Shown piece by piece: positions 25,610 to 33,842 of a DNA stretch of 64,000 nt. The position numbers and the translations under genes were made by a program. Under the pieces are notes generated by a model. That model made no database searches. It was not told where the DNA came from and saw only the letters and a list, made by a program, of their open reading frames with translations. Source of the stretch: Bacillus sp. es.034 (lineage in GTDB: Bacteria; Bacillota; Bacilli; Bacillales; Bacillaceae_B); NCBI RefSeq assembly GCF_002563655.1, contig NZ_PDIY01000001.1, positions 1,026,001 through 1,090,000 on the forward strand, in the 5' to 3' direction. Within the stretch, counting starts at the first letter, position 1; each line of letters starts with the position of its first letter.

Positions 25610-26698
25610 CTATTCTTTGATTTCTTTCTCTCCGTTTTTGATGTTTTCATCCCAATGCTTCATCCACTCATCACTTTTTTCCTGGAATACCTTCCAGTCG
25701 ATGTCCATACTCTTGATTTCAGTGTCCGTGATCCATTCAGGAAGTCCCTCAACATCGTCCCTCGTAGGAATACGGTAGAATTCTTCCGCCAGGATCTTAG
25801 CGGCTTCCGGAGTATTCACAAATTCGTAAAAGGCTTCAGCTGCCTTTGGATGAGGTGCACCTTCTACAAGTGCGATACCCTCTGTCAACACTGGGGTCCC
25901 GCTCTCAGGAATGATGAATTCAAACGGATAGTTCTTGTTTTCTTTCAACATGACGACATCCGGCATCGCCCAGACGGAAAGGGCACCTTCGCCTTTTGCG
26001 ACCTTGTTGTACATCATTTCAGGGTTTGCTGAATATTCCTTCGTGTTCGCATCTAATTTCTCGAGCCACTCATATCCTTTAGCCGGATCATTGGAATCTT
26101 TGTAATCACGATAAATCATCGCCGAGAAAATCGTTCTCATCGTTCCGGAAGCGAGAGGGTAACGAATGATGATCTCGTCTTTCCACTTCGGATCCAGTAA
26201 TTCATCCCAGTCTTTAGGTGCTTCGTCTTTCGTGACTTCTTTGCTGTTATACATGATGACTTCCGGAGTCTGACTCGTACCGGACCAGTTCCATTCAGGA
26301 TCGTGGAAGCCTTCATCCAGGCTCGACGCATAGGACGGTTCATATGGTTTCAGTAGTCCTTCGTCTTTCGCTTGATCAAAGTTTGTGGAAGGAGCTCCCC
26401 ACCAAACGTCAGCCTGGGGATTGTTCTTTTCAGAGCGGATCCTGTCCAGGATTTCCTGTGACCCCATATCGAGCCATTCAACGTCGATATTGTATTTTGC
26501 TTCGAATTGCTGTTCGAATTTAGACAGGATGTCTTTTCCATGGGGAGAATACACAACAATCTTTTCTTCAAGTTTATTATCCTTTTCCCCGGAGCTGCTT
26601 GAACTTGACCCCTTCTCTGCTCCACCACAGGCTGAAAGCAGTAAAGAAGCAGATAGAGATACCGTTGCCACCATCGATAATTTCTTGTTCAACTTCAT
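25610..26698 (-). CDS. Extracellular solute-binding lipoprotein
   Basis: A 362-residue family-1-like (AfuA/PgtC-type) binding lipoprotein. Signal peptide with lipobox LLSAC (Cys24), then a Ser-rich linker and the mature domain beginning KIVVYSPHGKDILSKFEQQF. Residues DVWWGAPSTNFDQA and NPEMMYNKVAKGEGALSVWA form the typical cleft. It delivers ligand to the fused permease. The gene lies between the ROK regulator (18 bp upstream) and the ATPase. Confidence 0.88.
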   Translation of the reverse strand: MKLNKKLSMVATVSLSASLLLSACGGAEKGSSSSSSGEKDNKLEEKIVVYSPHGKDILSKFEQQFEAKYNIDVEWLDMGSQEILDRIRSEKNNPQADVWWGAPSTNFDQAKDEGLLKPYEPSYASSLDEGFHDPEWNWSGTSQTPEVIMYNSKEVTKDEAPKDWDELLDPKWKDEIIIRYPLASGTMRTIFSAMIYRDYKDSNDPAKGYEWLEKLDANTKEYSANPEMMYNKVAKGEGALSVWAMPDVVMLKENKNYPFEFIIPESGTPVLTEGIALVEGAPHPKAAEAFYEFVNTPEAAKILAEEFYRIPTRDDVEGLPEWITDTEIKSMDIDWKVFQEKSDEWMKHWDENIKNGEKEIKE

Positions 26699-26716
26699 GA
26701 AAAATCCCCCTTGTTA

Positions 26717-27919
26717 TCAAAAATTAATCAAACCCTCGTGCTCGCGTAAAAAAAGTGAAACTGCACCTAAAACGCCCACATTTCCCCCTAATTGTGAAAC
26801 CTTCAATTCTACTGAACTGGGAAGATACTGATCAACCATTTTCCGCAGTCTGGGAAGAATGAAATCCGATGACTTTAACACACCACCTCCTAAAATAATG
26901 ACCTCTGGATTCAGTAAGCATGCTGCATTGATGATCCCGTAGCCCAAATGGTCAATCGCATCATGGACGACGGAGAGGGCAGTCGGGTCTCCGGACTTTG
27001 CCAGATGAAAGGCACTTTCCCCGGATAACTCTGAGTGTGTCGCCTCTTCATAAGCAGGATGCTCAGGGTTCTCCAATACGAGGGTTGTCAGTTTATGTCC
27101 AATGGACTTGCCGCCTGCTACACTCTCGAGATACCCATACCGGTGAAACATCGGCTTGAAATCATTCTGGAGGTCATCCTTATCCGTCACCATATAACCA
27201 ATCTCCCCAGCGGCATTGGAATGCCCCCTGTAAAGCTGGTTATTGATGATGATTCCGCTTCCGATACCAGTCCCGACAGCCATGAAAAGGACATGCCGAT
27301 TGTTTTTCGCACTTCCGACCCATTGCTCCCCCAGTGCAGCAACATTGACATCGTTGTCCACGTGGACGGGGAAGGGGAAGTGTTTTTCAGCTTCTGAAAG
27401 GATCGGGTATCGGATCCAATTGAGGCTCGGGGCTTCAAGGACCACTCCATTCTGTGTGATTCCCGGAACACCGATGCCCATCCCTAATACATCACCGGTT
27501 GGAATATCCAGATGATCAAGCATGCGGGAGACGTCCTTTGCAATCTGATCCAAAAGGCCTGTCTGCAAGTAATGTGATGTTGAAAAGCTTTTTGAATGAA
27601 GGACGTTTCCGCTTAAATCGGAAACAATCGTCTTGACCTTCGTACCACCGATGTCCGTTCCAATCACATAGGCGGCTTTTTCATTGAAGAAGAGCTGGAT
27701 CGGCTTCCTTCCTCCATGGGATGAAGAAGGTCCGATTCCTTTTTCATACACCCAATTTGTTTTTATCAATTCATCTACAATCAACGAGATGGTCGGCTTA
27801 CTCAGGTTCATCTGTGCAGCAATTTCCGCCCTGGAAATAGGCGAGTTCTCTTGAATGCACTGAAGTACTCTTTTTTTATTCATCGATTTCATCTGCATAG
27901 GTGCCCCTCTCAAACTCAT
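26717..27919 (-). CDS. ROK-family transcriptional regulator
   Basis: A 400-residue repressor: N-terminal winged helix-turn-helix (ISRAEIAAQMNLSKPTISLIVDELI, about 25-50) and a C-terminal sugar-kinase-like ROK domain (GTDIGGTKVKTIVSD, GIGVPG, AVGTGIGSGIIINN). The usual ROK zinc cluster CxCGxxGCxE is missing; the equivalent place reads HRYGYLESVAGG. It heads the ABC/lyase operon and is divergent from the PIG-L gene. Palindromes with TTAGT/ACTAA arms in the upstream region are its likely operators, implying autoregulation and control of both units. An amino-sugar or sugar-derived effector is plausible for the family. Confidence 0.85.
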   Translation of the reverse strand: MSLRGAPMQMKSMNKKRVLQCIQENSPISRAEIAAQMNLSKPTISLIVDELIKTNWVYEKGIGPSSSHGGRKPIQLFFNEKAAYVIGTDIGGTKVKTIVSDLSGNVLHSKSFSTSHYLQTGLLDQIAKDVSRMLDHLDIPTGDVLGMGIGVPGITQNGVVLEAPSLNWIRYPILSEAEKHFPFPVHVDNDVNVAALGEQWVGSAKNNRHVLFMAVGTGIGSGIIINNQLYRGHSNAAGEIGYMVTDKDDLQNDFKPMFHRYGYLESVAGGKSIGHKLTTLVLENPEHPAYEEATHSELSGESAFHLAKSGDPTALSVVHDAIDHLGYGIINAACLLNPEVIILGGGVLKSSDFILPRLRKMVDQYLPSSVELKVSQLGGNVGVLGAVSLFLREHEGLINF

Positions 27920-27944
27920 TGCATCACGGCCTTCTTTATTTTGG

Positions 27945-27961
27945 TTAGTAAACTTTACTAA
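27945..27961. promoter_or_regulatory. Perfect 17-bp palindrome, ROK operator candidate
   Basis: TTAGTAAACTTTACTAA, 8-bp arms around one base, 26 bp upstream of the ROK start. XylR/NagC-type regulators bind TTAGT...ACTAA-like sites. Confidence 0.65.
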
Positions 27962-28122
27962 TTAACAAGAAATATACCTTATTATGGAATAAGTTACAAT
28001 AGTTATTTTAATTTTATGAACATTTAAAAAGTTATTATGACAACAGTTTGAATTTTCTGTAAAATAATTATTTACAATATTATCCTAGTGTGATACTAAT
28101 TAGGAGAGGCTGCTGGGTTTAG

Positions 28123-28143
28123 TTAGTTAGGCAATTTAACTAA
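28123..28143. promoter_or_regulatory. 21-bp palindrome upstream of the PIG-L gene
   Basis: TTAGTTA-N7-TAACTAA, perfect 7-bp arms. It shares TTAGT/ACTAA ends with the palindrome at 27945, suggesting that one regulator controls both divergent units. Confidence 0.6.
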
Positions 28144-28226
28144 CATACTAAAGACCTATGACGAAAGGAGTGTTAACGGCATTTGAACGGTAAACCAAAT
28201 TCCTGAAAAATGAAAGGGGTTACACA

Positions 28227-30731
28227 ATGAAGTTTATGAGCTATTTGCTTTCGCTGTTGTTGGTGCTTTCTTTTTTACCTTTTAGTGGTGTCGTTCATTC
28301 AGAAGAGCATGATGTAGAATTGTGGAATGCCGTTAAACCTTTGGATACGACGGTAACGTTCTTGAACACCGGGGCTCACCCCGATGATGAACGAAGCGAT
28401 TTCCTTGCGTACTTATCCAGGGGGCTTGGAGTGAAGACCTCCAGCTTGATTGCGAATAGAGGAGAGGGCGGCCAAAATGAAATCGGCCAGGAGCTCGGGA
28501 ACGCCCTCGGGATCATCCGCTCCAGGGAAATGATCGAAGCAGCCAAGATCACAGGCGTAAAAGCCTACCACCTCAGTGAAACCACCTCAGATCCGATTTA
28601 CGACTTTGGATTTTCAAAGACCCCAGATGAAACGCTGGCAAAGTGGGGGAAAGATCTCACTTACGAAAGGCTCATCCGGTTCATCCGGACCTACCAGCCT
28701 GACATCTTAATGCCATCCTTCCGGAACTCAGATAACCAACATGGACATCATCGTGCCGTCTCCATACTTAGTGAACGTGCGTTCGAGGACGCTGCAAACC
28801 CAGACGTTTTCCCGGACCAGCTGAAAGAAGGATTGTCGGTTTGGCAGGTGAAGAAGTTCTATTTACCAGCGGAATCAAAAGAGACAGCCACCACGTCTAT
28901 AGAAGTAGGGGATTATGATCCCATATATGAAATGTCCTACCCGCAAATCGGGGAAGAATCCCGCTATATGCATAAGAGTCAGGGGATGGGAAGTGAAGTG
29001 GATGTTGAGCCAAGACAGACTCTATTGGACTTAGAGAAGAGTACTGTACAAACGACAGGCACTGATGAACTTTTCGAAGGGATCCCGTATGATTTTAAAG
29101 AGTGGGCAGAAGAGATGCCTAAGGGCGAGAAGTCACTCAAGGTTCACTTCACTAAGTTCCAAAAGAGCCTGGAAGGGATCATTTCAAGCTATCCTGATCG
29201 AGGGGAAGCATTCGATAAAACACAGAAAGCATTGAAAGAAGTAGAAAAAGTTGAGAAGAAAACTGCAAAGGCAAAGCTTGATGACCAAATGAAGAAAGAT
29301 TTGCTTCATAAGATCTCCCTGAAGAAAGAGCAGTTGAACACGGTGAGCTTTGTCGCTTCGGAATTAAGCGTGGAGGCTTCTTCAGAAACCAATATTTTGA
29401 CAAAGGGTCAAGATGTAGAGGTGACAGTCCAACTGGCCAACGAGGGAGAAAAGAAGCTGAAAAAAGCGAAAGTCGAGCTACTGACACCAAAAGGATGGAA
29501 AGTATCCAAAAATGGAAAGTCGGTAGACCTAAAACCGGGTGAGGAGCATGAAATGGCCTTTACCGTAGGAGTTCCGGAAGATGCTGACTATTATCACGCA
29601 TACAAAGAACCGGCCATCCAGGCGAAAGTGAGCTTTGAATCTGCCGGGGCTAAATCGACCCACGTCCAAGACCTGGACGGAACCATCGCTGTCTTACCTG
29701 ATGTAGGCATAACCCTTAACCCGGAAGATATCGTGGTTAACCGGGCTGATGTACAGGACGAAATCCCGGTGGTGGCGAAGGTGAAGAACTATCGTGAGGG
29801 AGCCACCTCTTCACAGGTATCTTTATCTGCTCCTGAAGGCTGGGAGGTATCCCCACAAGAGATGACGGTTCAATTTGATGAGTCACAGGAGGAGAAAGAC
29901 GTTACCTTTACACTCAGTCCGCCGGAAGACATCAGTGAAGGGAATTTCAAGGTGGATGCACAAGCCGTCGTCGACGGTGAAACCTTCTCTTCAACGGTCC
30001 AGGAAATAAGCTATGACCATATCGGAACCTTTTATTACTTATATGATTCAAAAGTGAACGGAGTGGCGTTTGAATTGCTGACTCCCGATAACCTGAAAGT
30101 AGGTTACATTGAAAGCGGCTTTGATAAAGTGGCAGACTATCTCCGCAATGTAGGGATGGACATCACATCCCTTACGGAAGACGATTTGGCATCGGGAGAT
30201 CTCAGCCAATACGATACGATCGTGACCGGAATCCGCGCTTATTTATCAAGGGATGACCTTGTTAATAATAATCCACGCCTGAAAGAATACGTGGAAAACG
30301 GGGGCCATCTGGTTGTTCAATACCATAAGCCGAACGACAGATGGGATAAAGAGACGACAGCACCATATCCGTTAACCATCGGCAACCCGTCGATCCGCTG
30401 GAGAGTGACGGATGAAGACGCGGACGTGACGGTATTGCAGCCGGAATCACCATTATTCAACTATCCTAATACGATCACCGGATCGGACTGGGATAACTGG
30501 ATACAAGAAAGAGGCTTATACTACCCTATGAGTTGGGATGACCGCTACGAAACATTCGTACGCATGGCAGACCCGGACGAAGACTCATTCGACGGAGGAA
30601 TCCTCATGGCCGAATACGGTGAAGGGACCTACCTATACACCAACCTCGTATTCTACCGCCAAATCCAAGGAGGAGTCCCAGGAGGCTACCGAATCTTCAC
30701 CAACCTCCTAAGCTACGGAAAAACCAACTAA
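28227..30731 (+). CDS. Secreted PIG-L deacetylase with NEW3-like and GATase-like domains
   Basis: An 834-residue exported protein. Signal peptide about 1-25. PIG-L/LmbE domain about 40-250 with the zinc and catalytic motif GAHPDDER (about 50) and HGHHRAV (about 172). Middle region about 320-620 has two immunoglobulin-like repeats (NEW3/NPCBM-associated type: LLTPKGWKVSKNGKSVDLKPGEE and SAPEGWEVSPQEMTVQF). The C-terminus (about 630-834) resembles a ThuA/GATase-like domain (LTPDNLKVGYIESGFDKV, VTGIRAYL). PIG-L enzymes deacetylate N-acetylglucosamine-type substrates. The shared palindromes tie it to the ROK/ABC/lyase operon. ATG follows AAAGGGG. Confidence 0.85.
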   Translation: MKFMSYLLSLLLVLSFLPFSGVVHSEEHDVELWNAVKPLDTTVTFLNTGAHPDDERSDFLAYLSRGLGVKTSSLIANRGEGGQNEIGQELGNALGIIRSREMIEAAKITGVKAYHLSETTSDPIYDFGFSKTPDETLAKWGKDLTYERLIRFIRTYQPDILMPSFRNSDNQHGHHRAVSILSERAFEDAANPDVFPDQLKEGLSVWQVKKFYLPAESKETATTSIEVGDYDPIYEMSYPQIGEESRYMHKSQGMGSEVDVEPRQTLLDLEKSTVQTTGTDELFEGIPYDFKEWAEEMPKGEKSLKVHFTKFQKSLEGIISSYPDRGEAFDKTQKALKEVEKVEKKTAKAKLDDQMKKDLLHKISLKKEQLNTVSFVASELSVEASSETNILTKGQDVEVTVQLANEGEKKLKKAKVELLTPKGWKVSKNGKSVDLKPGEEHEMAFTVGVPEDADYYHAYKEPAIQAKVSFESAGAKSTHVQDLDGTIAVLPDVGITLNPEDIVVNRADVQDEIPVVAKVKNYREGATSSQVSLSAPEGWEVSPQEMTVQFDESQEEKDVTFTLSPPEDISEGNFKVDAQAVVDGETFSSTVQEISYDHIGTFYYLYDSKVNGVAFELLTPDNLKVGYIESGFDKVADYLRNVGMDITSLTEDDLASGDLSQYDTIVTGIRAYLSRDDLVNNNPRLKEYVENGGHLVVQYHKPNDRWDKETTAPYPLTIGNPSIRWRVTDEDADVTVLQPESPLFNYPNTITGSDWDNWIQERGLYYPMSWDDRYETFVRMADPDEDSFDGGILMAEYGEGTYLYTNLVFYRQIQGGVPGGYRIFTNLLSYGKTN

Positions 30732-30736
30732 AACAA

Positions 30737-30770
30737 AGGTCCGCCCCTCATCTTTGAGGGACGGACCTTA
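30737..30770 (+). terminator. Terminator built from two motif copies
   Basis: AAGGTCCGCCCCTC and GAGGGACGGACCTT pair across a 6-base loop and are followed by ATTTTTATG, just after the PIG-L stop. Both arms are copies of the dispersed motif. Confidence 0.75.
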
Positions 30771-30853
30771 TTTTTATGCGTGAATTTCATAAGGAATGCT
30801 GTTACATCAGGCTTTTTCCTTATCTCATAGAGGAAATCTGAGGTCCGTCCCTC
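30757..30853. repeat. REPIN-like inverted pair 3 (97 bp)
   Basis: GAGGGACGGACCTT at 30757-30770 and GAGGTCCGTCCCTC at 30840-30853, the same length as the pairs at 7596 and 7727. The left arm doubles as the terminator arm. Confidence 0.8.
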
Positions 30854-30863
30854 TCCCGGGATT

Positions 30864-31277
30864 CTACCAGTCCTTAACCGATTGATAGAAGTGGTTCACG
30901 TGTGCGATGAATTTTTCTTTGCGCTTTTCTGTAAAGTAGGAGAGGGATGACAGGGTTCTCTTGAGTTTTGGATGCTCCCCGAGGATTTTCAGGATTTCCT
31001 TTGTTTCTTCGTCTTCGAAAGTTTCTCTCAGGATCATGGGGTCGTGACTTTGTCCAAGGCTGTCGCTTTCCTCTCCGTACATGATTCGGTTCATTTCATG
31101 GGTCGGGATTTTATAGACTTCCTTAAAAGTAAGCAGCATTTTGTAAGGGATATCCCTTGCACCAGTTTCATAGTTTGATAGTGCTCCCTGGCTGATATTC
31201 AGGCGAAGGGCAGCTTCTCTCTGGGTAAGCTCTAATACATCATTGCGATAATGCTGTAACTCTACATGTAAATCCAT
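30864..31277 (-). CDS. XRE-family transcriptional regulator
   Basis: A helix-turn-helix regulator of about 137 residues. The HTH (LTQREAALRLNISQGALSNYETGARDIP, about 16-43) is at the N-terminus; the rest is helical, ending in LSSLSYFTEKRKEKFIAHVNHFYQSVKDW. ATG at 31277 (MDLHVELQHYR) is preferred, with CGGTGA upstream; a GTG three codons earlier overlaps that site. It stands alone and divergent from the small ORF at 31474. I cannot name its target. Confidence 0.75.
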   Translation of the reverse strand: MDLHVELQHYRNDVLELTQREAALRLNISQGALSNYETGARDIPYKMLLTFKEVYKIPTHEMNRIMYGEESDSLGQSHDPMILRETFEDEETKEILKILGEHPKLKRTLSSLSYFTEKRKEKFIAHVNHFYQSVKDW

Positions 31278-31473
31278 TGTTTTCACCGACTATCCCTTTT
31301 TTCTTCAAGATAAAGGTTTTATGTACACGTATTAGGAAATTACACGTTTTGAAATCGTTATTTCGATTACGATTCAAGATATTTTGGAAAAGGTATACAA
31401 ATTTACATGAAAACGTATTAAAATGTAAATATAATTGTAATTTTGTCGAATTGGGGGTAAAGGTGGAGATAGA

Positions 31474-31662
31474 ATGGGGGAACAGCAAAAAGGGAGAGTA
31501 GACAGTCTTTCAACCAGAGGAGAAAAGAAAGTCATCACATGGATCCAAATGAAACCGGAGTCGAATCTGATATTCAGCACAAAGCATCATGGAAAAAAGC
31601 GAGTTATCTACTATACCCACAGAAGCATCACCAGCCTAGACGACCACAGAAGAGAGAGATAG
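31474..31662 (+). CDS. Small basic protein, hypothetical
   Basis: A 62-residue ORF with AGGTGGAG six bases before the ATG and an A/T-rich TATAAT about 45 bp upstream. It is rich in Lys, Arg, Ser and Thr (RGEKKVITWIQMKPESN, KHHGKKRVIYYTHRS) and has the look of a small beta-rich protein. No family recognised. It ends four bases before the REPIN-like element that precedes the RAYT gene. Confidence 0.45.
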   Translation: MGEQQKGRVDSLSTRGEKKVITWIQMKPESNLIFSTKHHGKKRVIYYTHRSITSLDDHRRER

Positions 31663-31665
31663 AAG

Positions 31666-31730
31666 GAGGGACGGACCTCTCTACCCGTTTCATTTACAGA
31701 TTTTTGTGAATGAATAGAGGTCCGTCCCTC
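31666..31730. repeat. Short REPIN-like hairpin (65 bp) upstream of RAYT
   Basis: GAGGGACGGACCTC at 31666-31679 and its exact inverse at 31717-31730. The inner sequence also pairs (CTCTA...TTCATTTACA against TGTGAATGAATAGAG), so nearly all 65 bases form one hairpin. It ends 75 bp before the RAYT start. Confidence 0.85.
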
Positions 31731-31805
31731 AATAAAGAGGATTTTACGCATTTGTGTCGAATAGGTAATGTGTAATAGTATGAGATTGAGAGAAGGAGTG
31801 ATGTC

Positions 31806-32378
31806 ATGGTTCGAAGGCCTCGGAATTGGAGTCCGGGAACGACGTATCATGTGACGGCTAGGGGAAACAGAAAGCAGGAGCTGTTTCATGATGATGACGA
31901 TCGAAAGAAGTATTTAGCGTATTTGCAGGAAACGAAAGAAAAGTACCCATTTACCATCCACGCTTACTGTTTGATGTCCAACCACATCCATCTGCTGATT
32001 GAAACCCACGATGTTCCACTTGAGAGAATCATCCGTATCCTTCACACCCGCTACGCCGTTTATTTCAACAAGAAATATGACTATGTCGGTCATGTGTTCC
32101 AAGGGCGTTATGGATCGACCAAGATCGATACGCCATCGTATTTCATTAAAGCGAGCAGGTATATCCACCACAATCCGGTTGAAGCGAAACTCACCATCCA
32201 TCCCGAGAGTTACCCCTGGAGCAGTTATCCTTTCTACATCCATTCCATTGATAACCCCTTACTTTCTAAAGAACGCACCCTCAATTATTTTCCGGCACCA
32301 CAAATCAGTCGATATAAGGAATATGTAGATAAGAGTCCCCCAAAAGAAGAACTCTATAAAAACACAATTAAAAAATGA
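31806..32378 (+). CDS. REP-associated tyrosine transposase (RAYT, Y1_Tnp)
   Basis: A 190-residue HUH-type Y1 transposase-like protein. The start MVRRPRNWSPGTTYHVTARGN is typical, the HUH metal site is HIH at residues 60-62 (CLMSNHIHLLIE), GHVFQGRY lies near 95-102 and the catalytic Tyr is probably Tyr119 (SRYIHHNPVEA). RAYTs are single-copy, domesticated relatives of IS200/IS605 TnpA that act on REP/REPIN hairpins. A 65-bp hairpin made of the local repeat sits 75 bp upstream, and some 27 copies lie within 40 kb. There are no terminal insertion-sequence ends. ATG follows AGAAGGAGTG. Confidence 0.88.
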   Translation: MVRRPRNWSPGTTYHVTARGNRKQELFHDDDDRKKYLAYLQETKEKYPFTIHAYCLMSNHIHLLIETHDVPLERIIRILHTRYAVYFNKKYDYVGHVFQGRYGSTKIDTPSYFIKASRYIHHNPVEAKLTIHPESYPWSSYPFYIHSIDNPLLSKERTLNYFPAPQISRYKEYVDKSPPKEELYKNTIKK

Positions 32379-32479
32379 AAAAAATAAAATATTTTTGGAA
32401 AAATATAGAGGATTTTGGGTGTTGGTGTCGAAATTCATAGTCTGTAGGACAAAATTCCTATTTTGAGGAGGAGGAAAGT

Positions 32480-32962
32480 ATGAGAAAAGAATTTCTTTTA
32501 GTATTCGAGAATTTTCATGTTTCCAAGAGAATCGTAAAGAAAACAAGAAAACATTTAGTCGTTTTTCAAGGGCAGCATTATTACAATAAGTTGGTCGTGG
32601 TGAACCGTCCACCAGGGTTTTCTCATGCCCTTGAGAGCATCATGTACTCTGATAAGATTCTTGAAACAGTCGGGTTCACGACCTTGTTTGCCGTACCGGT
32701 CGACCGGAGTCACTCCATCCCATTCAAGTTTGTCCGGATAGGCGACAACACACCAAAGGATTGCAAGATTGTACTTGAAAAGCGGGAGGGAGCGGAGCGA
32801 TTGAATATCCTGCCACTATACCCTGTGGACGGCCCACTTTCCAGTGAAGACAAACAGGATATTCTATCCTACTTAAGCCTGAAGTCCGATGATGGAACCG
32901 TCACCTACCTCATGAACAATCCCCAGATATTCAAAGGAAAAGGAAAAAAACAAGAAGAGTAA
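32480..32962 (+). CDS. Hypothetical protein
   Basis: A 160-residue cytoplasmic protein with a strong GAGGAGGAAAG site before the ATG. No signal peptide or membrane segment. The sequence (HYYNKLVVVNRPPGFSHALE, FTTLFAVPVDRSHSIPFKFV) looks like a mixed alpha/beta fold; C-terminus is Lys/Gln/Glu-rich. I do not recognise the family. It lies between the RAYT gene and the hut operon and has its own terminator. Confidence 0.65.
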   Translation: MRKEFLLVFENFHVSKRIVKKTRKHLVVFQGQHYYNKLVVVNRPPGFSHALESIMYSDKILETVGFTTLFAVPVDRSHSIPFKFVRIGDNTPKDCKIVLEKREGAERLNILPLYPVDGPLSSEDKQDILSYLSLKSDDGTVTYLMNNPQIFKGKGKKQEE

Positions 32963-32973
32963 AGGAGGAATGA

Positions 32974-33001
32974 GGCGAACCTGAACAGGTACGTCTTTTT
33001 T
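32974..33001 (+). terminator. Terminator followed directly by a motif copy
   Basis: GGCGAACCT pairs with AGGTACGTC (one mismatch, one G-U), followed by seven T; a dispersed-motif copy (GAGGGACGGACCTC, 33003-33016) begins at the end of the T run. Confidence 0.7.
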
Positions 33002-33002
33002 T

Positions 33003-33016
33003 GAGGGACGGACCTC
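33003..33016 (+). repeat. Dispersed 14-base motif, single copy
   Basis: Exact GAGGGACGGACCTC after the terminator T run. No inverse partner within 100 bp. Confidence 0.85.
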
Positions 33017-33095
33017 CACCTTCCATACCGCCGTAAAACCCTTTACCACGCTACCAAACTACCTCTCTAAGTTTCTAAAATCACGCTTTTTTTCG

Positions 33096-33124
33096 TTGAC
33101 CTCTCCTGATTCAGACCATACAAT
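33096..33124 (+). promoter_or_regulatory. Sigma-A promoter of hutP
   Basis: TTGACC at 33096-33101 and TACAAT at 33119-33124 with a 17-bp spacer, 52 bp before the hutP start. Confidence 0.75.
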
Positions 33125-33175
33125 AATAGTAGTTATTAGTATTTTTAGAATTTTCATGTAAGGTGCGAATGCCAC

Positions 33176-33622
33176 TTGAATAAGACAGATCATACTCGTA
33201 TCGGAAAGAATGCCATGCTTCTTCTCCTGTTAGACAGGGAAGAGGAAGAGTGGAATCGTCATTTCAATGAGCTGAATTGGAGTTACTGCACCGGGAAAAT
33301 CGGTTCCATGGACAGCCAGAAAATCGTAGCCGCGATTGAAACAGCGGCGAAGCGGAGTGACCTGGTACGGGAAGATCTGTACCGGGAGATGCATGCCCTG
33401 TATCACGCCATCATGGAAGCGCTGACTGGGGTCACCCGCGGTCAGACCCAATTGGGTGAAATCCTGCGGACAGTGGGCTTGCGATTCTCCGTTGTGAGAG
33501 GGACTCCTTATGAAAGTGAAGAGGAAGGCGAATGGATCGCAGTCGCGTTATACGGAACGATTGGTGCGCCCATTAAGGGGTTGGAGCACGAAACGATCGG
33601 ACTCGGAATCAATCATATTTAA
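33176..33622 (+). CDS. hutP: Hut operon antiterminator HutP
   Basis: A 148-residue RNA-binding protein that, with L-histidine and a divalent metal, binds UAG-type triplets in the hut leader and prevents termination. The conserved stretch [31 protein letters not shown] and the C-terminus [22 protein letters not shown] match B. subtilis HutP closely; the metal/histidine-site His residues in HALYHA are present. Start TTG after AAGGTG. It is the first gene of the operon, followed by the leader terminator it controls. Confidence 0.95.
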   Translation: MNKTDHTRIGKNAMLLLLLDREEEEWNRHFNELNWSYCTGKIGSMDSQKIVAAIETAAKRSDLVREDLYREMHALYHAIMEALTGVTRGQTQLGEILRTVGLRFSVVRGTPYESEEEGEWIAVALYGTIGAPIKGLEHETIGLGINHI

Positions 33623-33635
33623 ATAAGAGAGCCTA

Positions 33636-33699
33636 GAGATATTAGTTGATAGGAGGCTCGACCAACGGCAGAAGTCTGTCTTGGTCGAGCCTCCTTTTT
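33636..33699 (+). promoter_or_regulatory. HutP-controlled leader: NAG triplets and terminator
   Basis: Three NAG triplets with 7-base period (GAG-ATAT-TAG-TTGA-TAG, 33636-33652) run into the 5' arm of a perfect 14-bp terminator stem, GGAGGCTCGACCAA / TTGGTCGAGCCTCC, followed by TTTTT. HutP bound to the triplets would keep the stem open, allowing hutHUIG transcription when histidine is present. Confidence 0.88.
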
Positions 33700-33715
33700 G
33701 TGTGGGGCAGACACA

Positions 33716-33824
33716 GGGGTCCGTCCCGCAGCAGGTTAAAGCGTTAAAGAGAAAAAATCAGCAATAACAGCATTTAACAGTGGGAACGAACCGAATTCAG
33801 GCGTTTTTCGGAGGTCCGTCCCTA
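33716..33824 (-). repeat. Two same-direction motif copies in the hutH leader
   Basis: GGGGTCCGTCCCGC (33716-33729, two mismatches) and GAGGTCCGTCCCTA (33811-33824) flank a stretch with AATAACAGCATTTA, resembling the REPIN core. They lie between the HutP terminator and the hutH ribosome site. Confidence 0.6.
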
Positions 33825-33842
33825 AAGAAGGAGGAAATCAAG

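Noticed and set aside
31666-32378. Complete IS200/IS605 insertion sequence
   Set aside because: No tnpB and no second end; sequence type and the nearby REP-like hairpin fit a RAYT better.
33780-33842. Extended hutH N-terminus
   Set aside because: The extra 21 residues are encoded by the dispersed motif and leader; the strong AGGAGG sits before ATG 33843.
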